Made by a program: the position numbers and the translations under genes. A stretch of DNA of 64,000 nt from contig JAUEDM010000007.1 in assembly GCA_033439685.1 (NCBI GenBank), forward strand, positions 1,736,001-1,800,000, given 5' to 3'. The notes under the pieces are model-generated. The model did no database searches and was not told where the DNA came from. It was given only the letters and a program-made list of their open reading frames with translations. Below, in pieces: positions 56,424 through 64,000 of this stretch (positions within the stretch are counted from its first letter, which is position 1; each line of letters opens with the position of its first letter). This DNA is from Apodospora peruviana (taxonomy: Eukaryota; Ascomycota; Sordariomycetes; Sordariales; Lasiosphaeriaceae).

Positions 56424-59400
56424 AAGGAGCCACAGTCCAGGCACGAGTGCAATCTCCATGCCTCTGGAGGGCACAACTCTGGTGGATCCGGGTGATGGCT
56501 CTGACGCCTTGGATCGAGGAACAGGAGGGCTACCTGGCAGTCGGAGAGAACAAAATTCGGTTTCACGTTTCCAAACTGAAATTGAAACAAGGAAGCAATA
56601 TCCCGATTTTGTTTTCTGTTTTTCTGTTTATTTTCTTTCATTTGTCGTTGGGGTTCTACATCTAGAGGATAATAAAGCAGCCGGGCAACCGCTGAACTTC
56701 TCGGGAGGTCTTGAGGAGCAAGGGAACCAAAAAGACAGGGAGACGACGGAGTTCCTTATATCTGATGAGTATGGGATCATCAGTGTTTTCTTTTGTTCGG
56801 GTTTCTTTGGATTCTCTGCTATTGCATTCAAGGGCCGATCGATGGGGTAACCCAGGAACGATTTATCTTCAGGAGACGAAGATTGGGTGGTGGTTTGGGA
56901 TTGGGAGTGTCCTCTCTCCCTCCCCCTCTCTGAGTTTGCCACGCGGCGATTTTCTTGTCTTCCATGCAGTGGACAGGATCTAACGATTTCATCCGAATGG
57001 GGTCAACATCACAGAAGCAGAGACACATACATCTCTTTGGGTTATCTACTAACTCTACTACAACTACCGATACTAATCACTACCAAACACATATTTACAC
57101 GTTTACATATTCTCATCTTCACATTTTTACAGACCCATACGCACACGCTTCAGTTCCTTCACACGCCTCATATCTCCAATTAGATACCTCCTGCGCGCGC
57201 CGCTCATATACCCTTGCTTATTGAAATTGGTTCCTGGGGCTTCTGTACTGGACTGGACAGACCTTATTTTTCTTTTCTGTTGAGCGGGTGGTGTTTGTGG
57301 AGTTATTCTTTGTTTCTGTTAGACACCAAATTCTAGCGCAAATTGGTTATTGGAGTTTTTTGGATTCTTTTTGTCAGAGAGAGAGAAAAGAAAAGGAGGA
57401 CTGGACTTCGATACCACTTTGCTTTTTTAGCCCCCGGACGGGGAAGCATGGGCTTTACAGAGAAGACACACAGGTACCGACGGTACCTACCAAGTACTAG
57501 GCATCTTACAGACAGATAAGGTACATACAAGATTGGATTAAAGGCTTATTTTAGCACTAAGCATATAAGAGGTGGAAAAAGAATGGATTTGTCAACAAAA
57601 TTGGACACTCCGAAATTGCCGATCTTGTCTCCCTTTCATGCACGACTGACGGCTAACCGCTGCAGATAGACACACAGATAGTAGACAGACAGAGCAGCCA
57701 AGAAATATGAGAGTATGCCACAAGCAACCAACTTCCCCATGTTTTACCTTTTCTGCGGGTTTTACCTTTTCTGCGGAATCGGTTTCGTTCCGATACTGGT
57801 GACGCGGCTATCTAATTCGATCTGACGATGACAAAGTTCAAGATGATGAATTGCAATTCCCGATCTGAGACACGTCACACACGCACATCCTGTCGTTAAG
57901 GAGCTACCTCACCGATGATAGTGAGCGTGATACGTTGGTTAAGGTTACAGGTCTACCTAGGTAATGTGAACTGTGTAACAACGAAAATATATGTATATAT
58001 AAAAGTGAAATAGGTAAAAGTGTGCTCCGATCACTCCCTCCCGACGGGGGAGACCGAACGAAACATCAGGTACCGAATTCCATAACGTATACACGAACAA
58101 CAGATATAGGTCATGTAAGTAGTAGTAGAACCGGAAAGAGAGGCCATCCAGCTACATAGTCAGCGTCGGTCAAACCCTGTCGAGGACCTCTCTCTCTGGC
58201 AAGCCGAAAATAAAACGACCAGAATTTGGAATGATTGTGATTAATATTGGGTGTGATTCGACTCGCGTTTGACTTATTGCCTCCCTTTCTCATTCATACC
58301 TTGCCCAAGTATAGGTAGGTAGCCTGGAATGAGCGAGTGAGTGAGTGTGTGTGGGTGTGTGTGGTGTGGTATGGTACCTACCTACCTAGCTCGCGGATAT
58401 CTCGCTTTTGCTTTTGATTTCGCCTGCTCTTCCCTAAAAAAATGTCTTCGTGATACGTACCGTAACACCAAATTTAGAACCCACCGCAGTTAACTTTCTC
58501 TTCCTCCACGCGGGGTAGTCACACGCACCACTGCAGTTGAATCCTTCAAAAGTCGGTTTCGTTTGGCAACCGACAGCCGGCCTATTGTGGAGACCAGACT
58601 AACAACCAACCAACAAGAATAAAATGCTTAACTCCATGTCCCCATACCAATGAAGGAGGGGGAACCTGTAGCTGTGCGGCCCAGAAAGACCTATTTCTTC
58701 TGAAACATGGTATGATATGGTAACACATGAGTCTCTTTGGAAAGGTCGTCATCGGCTCTGTGGCATTGACCACTTACAACGACGACGACAAAAGTCGGCC
58801 GGCCGGAGCTATGTACATACAGCACATGACCGTCCCGTTCATTCGTCGTATGTAGTTTTGTCGAAACGAAACAAATGGAAAGAAGAACTGGGGCCCGTTA
58901 CACTCAGCCGAAAATGAAACGCAATAAATGAAGCTGTTATTAAGCAGTTACCTTCGGTTTGGATTCTCCTGCTTGCTTGCTGGCTGGCTGGCTTGGGAAA
59001 TGCTAAGGTAGTATCACCTCCCATCGGATGCGCAGTAGTCTCGATACTTGGGGTCAAAGGAAGCCATAGGTCCACCTAGGGTCCGACCCCGACTGGGCTC
59101 ATCAACCTATCGTAATCGAATCTTGGTCGGTCGAGTTGTCGGTTAATCCCACCAGTAGGCAACGCAACGGTTACGGGAAGTGGATATCCTCCGTTGAGAA
59201 TTAGACCAACCAAAAGAAATTTCTGACACTTTCTGGGCTGCCATCGAATGTTCACGTATCCGTATCTGGACATCAAGACCAGGAAGAGATTGAGACAAAA
59301 ATGTCGGACATCACATAACGACGAGACGAAGAAGGTTGGACGTGATGAATGACTTCCGAAAGACTCGACCTTTTCCCCTATCGGTCGCCTGCTTCGGGTC

Positions 59401-61547
59401 AGAAAGTCTCCCAATTCGTCCAGAACTGCCTCAACGCATTGCCACTCTAGGCAACAGACAGAACAGAACGATCTGACGAGTAACCGATGATGGGCAGCTT
59501 GCCAATCACGACAGGCTTCATCAAAACACGAGAAACCAAACCCCCTTCCCAACAACTCCCCAGCCTCGGAGATTTTCCCATACGTTCGTTTCGAAGCGGT
59601 CATCGGCAAACGGGGGTGTAAATAATAAGAAAGAGATCAAGAAGTGTAAAATTTCCTCTGTCTCAGGCCGCGATAACCTATGGCATGTTGTTGCGCAACC
59701 TTGATCTGGTGTCAGCCAATAGACCTGCGCAACATGCACACGCATGGCAGCGCGAAAGAGGAAAGAGCTAATATCTGAGAGGACGATTTCCAGAGCTGCC
59801 CGACGTCAAATCGTCAACAGACCAACAGAGGCCTGTAAAGACCCGATGAAAACACCGATTGGCTCAGTTTTGCAGATTGGAGCCTGCTACAGATGCGCCT
59901 CCATCGCCGGGTGGTCGGAGATTTCTCTTGGAGTTTCTCTTTCTAGCGTCTCTCGGCTTTTGATATGACTGGGAAATGACCACTTTGGAAGAGGTGGTAT
60001 TCTGGGCTGGCGTCCGAAGAGAGATGATTTGGAGATACGAGATACCTAGGCCTGCGTGCGTTGCAGCACTTGCCACACGGGGCCTAGACCCTCTGAGAGT
60101 TCGTTCTCATCGCGATGTAGGTACCTTAGTGTTCTGAGTGTAGTCCGTATTCCTAGTGTAATAAGGTAGGTATCATGCGTGTGCAGTGCGTCCATGCACG
60201 CCCAAAGTTGTCATCAGTTATCCGTGTTCAAACCACGCACATATGCAGTGTGATGCAGAAGGGGCACCAACCAGCAGATGAGGCTCAGCCACCACCCACC
60301 CATCGATCATGCAGCACGCACCCTCTCGACAGCCTTGACAGCCATCAGAGGGCGGTTATCTTTCCAACCTTGCCTCTGCCTTGCAGGAAGGGGCATGAGG
60401 AACAAGCGCCGTCAGCGCCTTACATCCAAGGCTACACGTTTGCAACAAGCGCTGTATCCGTTGGTTGACCGTTGATTTGATTTGGTTTTGCCGAGAAACA
60501 GGGTGATTCCATCCTTCCATTTCAGCCCCAATCTGCATGGTGAGCGAAAACGGCAATAAGATGTGAAAGATGAATGCCTGCCTGCCTGTGAATCGGTAAT
60601 TACTCGGTACGAGATTCCTGGCGGGAATCTCGGCCCAGATGGAAATGATCAATGAACTAACCAAGCGTTGCCAAGAGACATGCCGTTGGCTTGCTCACTC
60701 CTAGGTGTCGGGTGTTGCACTGAAATTACGCCGCGAAGGCATTTGATATCGGCTGATGGGGGTTGGATGGGGGTTGGATGGTCTCGTGGAGATGGATCTG
60801 AGCAAGTAGCGACGGGAAGGAACCGATGTGGAGAAGACGAAGCGATGAGACAGACAGGAAGTTCAAATGAGAATGCCCTGTTTCATGTTATCGTGTCCCA
60901 TCCAATGTTCCATGGCCATGCAATGGAAGCAGCGTAGGTTTGTGTGTTGTGTGGTTGTGTGGTTGAGTGGTTGTGTGGTTGAGTGGTTGTGTGGTTGAGT
61001 GGTTGTGTGGTTGAGTGGTTGTGTGGTTGAGTGGTTGTGTGGTTGAGTGGTTGTGTGGTTGAGTGGTTGTGTGGTTGAGTGGTTGTGTGGTTGAGTGGTT
61101 GTGTGGTTGAGTGGTTGTGTGGTTGAGTGGTTGTGTGGTTGAGTGGTTGTGTGGTTGTGTGGTTGAGTGGTTGTGTGGTTGAGTGGTTGTGTGGTTGAGT
61201 GGTTGTGTGGTTTGTGTGGGGTGATGACGGGACGCCATAAAAGAGGTGCGAAAGAAAATGGGACGCCACAGGACGCTAAGGATCTGACAGCTCCAGCCCC
61301 ACAATGCATGCGCACCACTACACCCCATGCGCCCCGTGGCCCCCACTCCCCACCTTCAGCTTCCAGCCTTCCACTGATGACTGACTACTCAACTGCCACT
61401 GTCACCACAGAACCAGACCTCCACTGCGACTGGACCGCATCTCCAAAAATTTCCCGACATGGCAATTTCGCATCGACAACTGCACAGAGCCCCGTTTTCT
61501 GTCTCGTGCATCAAAAACGAGATTGAGATTGCCAAGGGGCGCACACC
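56424..61547. other. 5.1-kb gene-free region before the NFKBIL1-like gene
   Basis: This holds the 3' region of the bZIP gene and the upstream region of the NFKBIL1-like gene. There are only short overlapping frames apart from those caused by the minisatellite. Simple sequences include GT-rich DNA at about 58332-58370, TGGC/TTGC tetramers at about 58970-58994 and a tandem 11-bp GATGGGGGTTG pair at 60755-60776. ACCTACC motifs are frequent (58310-58392, 60117-60175). No exon or transposon is supported. Confidence 0.55.
60949..61211. repeat. 16-bp minisatellite, about 16 copies
   Basis: The unit GGTTGTGTGGTTGAGT is built from two related 8-mers (TGGTTGTG and TGGTTGAG). I count 15 GAG-bearing units. 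There are phase breaks near 60960 and near 61160, where the GTG half occurs twice running. The plus strand is only G, T and A, with no C inside the array. On the minus strand all three frames stay open and encode the same His/Asn/Thr/Pro/Gln peptide, shifted. The array ends about 335 bp before the NFKBIL1-like start codon. Confidence 0.97.
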
Positions 61548-62741
61548 ATGGATTCGCCAAGATCTCCCAAGCGGCGCCGTATCCTGGCCTCCATCAATCG
61601 AGACCGGGACGTCAACGGCGATGCTGACGACAACTATCGCCCCCGGAGCCGTAAGTCCCACCCAGAAACGTCGGATCCGGCCCCGGACCGTACTAGCCAT
61701 GATACCCCGGTCAGGGGCCCGTCTGCGTCGATAGATGACACCGAAGACCGTGGGCATCGGGACCAGCGCCACGGAAGCGAACCTAAAGCCACCAGATTCC
61801 GGTTCAAGTCATCCAGGCGGCGACACAGAAGTCCGCGAGAGGATGGTGACCGTCCCCGTCGCTGCAGAGATCCCGACGACGGCAAGGACGTGGAAGGCAG
61901 TGAGCGCAGACGCAGAGGCCGCTCCCGGTCCCAATCACCCCGCCATCGGCACCGCCACCACCCAGGAAGAAGACGGCACCACCACCACCACAAATCCACG
62001 ACAGAACAGCCACCACCGCCGGAAGAATCCGTTGACCCCTTCGCCCCGGACCCGCTGGACCCGGAAACCGCCTTCCGCGAGTCCCTCTTCGACGCCATGG
62101 CTGACGATGAAGGCGCCGCCTACTGGGAGGGCGTCTACGGTCAGCCCATCCATGTCTACTCGGCGGAGAAGCCCACCGCCGGCGGCAAGCTGGAGCGCAT
62201 GACGGACGACGAGTACGCCGCCCACGTGCGCCAGAAGATGTGGGAGAAGACGCACGCCGGCCTGCTCGAGGAGCGCGCGCGCCGTCAAAGGCAAGCCGAG
62301 GAGGACAACCGTAAAACGGAAGAGGGCCGCCAAATCGCCGCCGAGATGGAGCGCAGCTTGAGGAGAGGTGAGCAGAGGCGCAAGCGCAGGGTCTGGAAGG
62401 AGCTGTGGGATGATTACGTCAAGGCTTGGGCTGGGTGGGAGGGTGAGACGATGGACATCCCGTGGCCTGTTTCGGTGGGCGACGGAGTTGAGGCCTCTGG
62501 GGAGGAGAGAGGGAAAGTGATGGCCGAGATGGTGAAGGCGTTTTTTGTCAATGGGCTCAGGTTGGAGGAGATTAGCGAGAAGGAGTTCGCTGCCCGGCTC
62601 AAGGAGGAGAGGGTGCGCTGGCACCCGGACAAGATGCAGCAGCGGCTAGGGGGGAAGGTGGAGGAGGGCGTGATGCGGGACGTGACGGCGATATTTCAGG
62701 CTATTGATGCGTTGTGGAATGATACCCGGAAGAGTTTATAG
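61548..62741 (+). CDS. NFKBIL1-like protein with C-terminal HPD motif
   Basis: This resembles the fungal relatives of NF-kappa-B inhibitor-like protein 1, which keep the C-terminal region but lack ankyrin repeats. Single exon, 397 residues. The first ~150 residues are Arg/Ser- and His-rich with RSRSQSPRHRHRHH, which resembles splicing-factor RS segments. An acidic/Pro stretch and a long charged helix (about 225-290, rich in Arg, Glu and Gln) follow. The end has a J-like segment, RVRWHPDKMQQRLGG (HPD at 359-361), then DVTAIFQAIDALWNDTR. ATG 61548 is the first in the frame with a good context (CACCATGG). Function in fungi is not known to me; an RNA-processing role is suggested by the RS-rich head only. 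Confidence 0.82.
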   Translation: MDSPRSPKRRRILASINRDRDVNGDADDNYRPRSRKSHPETSDPAPDRTSHDTPVRGPSASIDDTEDRGHRDQRHGSEPKATRFRFKSSRRRHRSPREDGDRPRRCRDPDDGKDVEGSERRRRGRSRSQSPRHRHRHHPGRRRHHHHHKSTTEQPPPPEESVDPFAPDPLDPETAFRESLFDAMADDEGAAYWEGVYGQPIHVYSAEKPTAGGKLERMTDDEYAAHVRQKMWEKTHAGLLEERARRQRQAEEDNRKTEEGRQIAAEMERSLRRGEQRRKRRVWKELWDDYVKAWAGWEGETMDIPWPVSVGDGVEASGEERGKVMAEMVKAFFVNGLRLEEISEKEFAARLKEERVRWHPDKMQQRLGGKVEEGVMRDVTAIFQAIDALWNDTRKSL

Positions 62742-63623
62742 GTTTGTTTCGTGACAGGTGGTGGATGGTCTGAAAGGATCCGTTTTTTTTGTTATTACCC
62801 CTTTTTGGGGACTCTGGGTATGAGACGGCCGCATACGGCTTTATGGTTGATGTTGCTTTACCATTTCAAAATGAAATACCCAAGTAATCGACTTGTCCAT
62901 CCCGACTCCGAATCTGATACCTCCTCGCCACTGCATATAATGATTTTGAGCTTCCTTCCCAATGATCGAAAGTGCCACCAAAGGGAATGATGAGAAAATA
63001 CATGACTACTATGATGTCTTGAGTTCATACCAGCCTGACATAATTCCCGAGAGGAGACACTGGCTGGGGCAATCAGTTCGATATGTATTACCTTAGGGAC
63101 AATATGTTTAGTGACCAACACATCTATATCTTCGATATATAGTTTCGAAATATTCCTACATGATTTGTATGTACATACCTAAGAAGGAAGCAATGCATCC
63201 ACCCCGACAGAAAAAGGGGTAGCTATCTTTTGCATTCTTGAGAGGTTGCCTAGTTGTACAACAGAGGCAAAGGACTGATTGGCACAATCATTAGGTCTCG
63301 ACTTGGATTAAGAATATAAACGGGGACATAACATGGCGTACCGTGAGCATGCCAAGCATACAGTGAATGTGTTAGGACTATTAGTTTTTGTACAGCCGTT
63401 CTTGATTAACAACTACATCTCGAGTTTTGTTTGCCTGCTACCTCCCGCGTCCGTCTGATAACCAAGCAACCCAAAAACTTTTTAAAAATGAGAGCCAAAA
63501 CAATGCTTACCCTACCAACCATGATGCATTACAAAAACACCCTTTTCCTCATCCCTCACCAACAAATCAATGTCCTGTATATCCGCCATCCATCCGTCAA
63601 ATGCACCCCGTCGCCCAGGAAAT
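62742..63623. other. Convergent 3' region
   Basis: This is 0.88 kb between the NFKBIL1-like stop (+) and the stop of the Ser/Ala-rich GPI protein (-). It is AT-richer than the flanks and carries only short overlapping frames. No gene is seen. Confidence 0.6.
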
Positions 63624-64000
63624 TTACAAATTAGCAATAACCGCGGCCCCTCCCAAAAGCGCACCAAAAGCTACAGCACCAGTCTTCACCGGAGCAGCCG
63701 CATTCCCACTGGTAGCACTAGCAGCCGACGACTTGGCAGCATCGCTCGCGCTGCTCACCTTGGACGCAATGGAAGATGTATAGTCGCCCAAAGCCGAAGT
63801 GATGGAAGCCCTATCGGACCCGGTGGCCGTGGCAAGCTGCGACGAGAACGACGACAGCTTGCTATCGGCGCTGGACGTCAACGACCCGATCTCGGAGCTG
63901 GCGGCCGAGTTGATGGAGCTCACGACCGAGCCGGCCGAGCTTGAACGGGACGCGAAGGCGGATGACAGAGACGAAGAGACCGAGACCGCAGCCGACGAGA
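63624..64000 (-). CDS. C-terminal part of a Ser/Ala-rich GPI-anchored protein (5' end outside window)
   Basis: An open minus-strand frame runs from the right edge to TAA at 63624-63626 and gives the last 124 residues. It is dominated by Ser and Ala (for example SSFSSQLATATGSDRASI) and ends in a GPI signal: small residues (GNAAAPVKTG), then a hydrophobic tail (AVAFGALLGGAAVIANL). It is likely a plasma-membrane or cell-wall protein. The frame is open through the edge with no start codon that fits, so the N-terminus lies beyond the window. It is not obviously related in sequence to the GPI protein at 22265-23326. Confidence 0.78.
   Translation of the reverse strand, partial: SSAAVSVSSSLSSAFASRSSSAGSVVSSINSAASSEIGSLTSSADSKLSSFSSQLATATGSDRASITSALGDYTSSIASKVSSASDAAKSSAASATSGNAAAPVKTGAVAFGALLGGAAVIANL

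Noticed and set aside
60863..61346. Three His/Thr/Asn/Gln repeat ORFs on the minus strand
   Set aside because: They are a by-product of the 16-bp minisatellite, which is open in every frame; no start context or flanking domain supports translation.
61651..61714. Possible GTAAGT...AG intron in the NFKBIL1-like gene
   Set aside because: Removing its 64 nt would break the long frame, and no standard branch site is present.

Overview
This window is nuclear DNA of a filamentous ascomycete. Its genes carry short introns, mostly 55-95 nt, with GT...AG ends and CTAAC or CTGAC branch sites. The protein set (bifunctional Ade5,7, Afi1, VPS18, a LaeA-type methyltransferase, fungal regucalcin, GPI-anchored Ser/Thr proteins) and the gene spacing suggest a Sordariomycete, probably Sordariales. 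That placement is inference. I found no rRNA, tRNA, CRISPR array or recognisable transposon.

I support fifteen protein genes; the two at the edges are cut by the window. From left to right: a C-terminal fragment (+); SEC63 (-); a TPR/J-domain co-chaperone (-); a myosin regulatory light chain-like EF-hand protein (-); AFI1 (+); ADE5,7 (-); a three-module GPI-anchored cell-surface protein (+); S-formylglutathione hydrolase (+); VPS18 (-); a LaeA-like methyltransferase (-); an RmlB-type nucleotide-sugar 4,6-dehydratase (-); a triose-phosphate/nucleotide-sugar transporter (+); RPF1 (-); an SMP-30/regucalcin (-); a bZIP transcription factor (+); an NFKBIL1-like HPD protein (+); and the C-terminus of a Ser/Ala-rich GPI protein (-). 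Counting both fragments gives seventeen entries. Exon joins were worked out by hand; in every complete gene the coding length comes out as a whole number of codons.

The genes do not form a pathway cluster. Several serve the secretory/endolysosomal system (SEC63, AFI1, VPS18, the sugar transporter) or make cell-surface products. Spacing is uneven. Housekeeping genes sit close together, while the longest gene-free stretches lie upstream of regulatory or cell-surface genes: about 10.3 kb before the bZIP gene, 5.2 kb before the GPI protein and 4.2 kb before the LaeA-like gene.

The most notable sequence features are: a 16-bp minisatellite (about 16 copies) a few hundred bases upstream of the NFKBIL1-like gene, open in all three frames of its AC-rich strand; a GC-AG intron in AFI1; a 78-nt intron in SEC63 that is a multiple of three and contains no stop; an intron placed directly after the start codon of the light-chain gene; a long T-rich repeat-bearing intron that splits the VPS18 RING finger; and a nuclear-localisation-like tail on the sugar dehydratase. 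I see no convincing new biological system. The best candidates for something undescribed are the minisatellite and the long upstream deserts.
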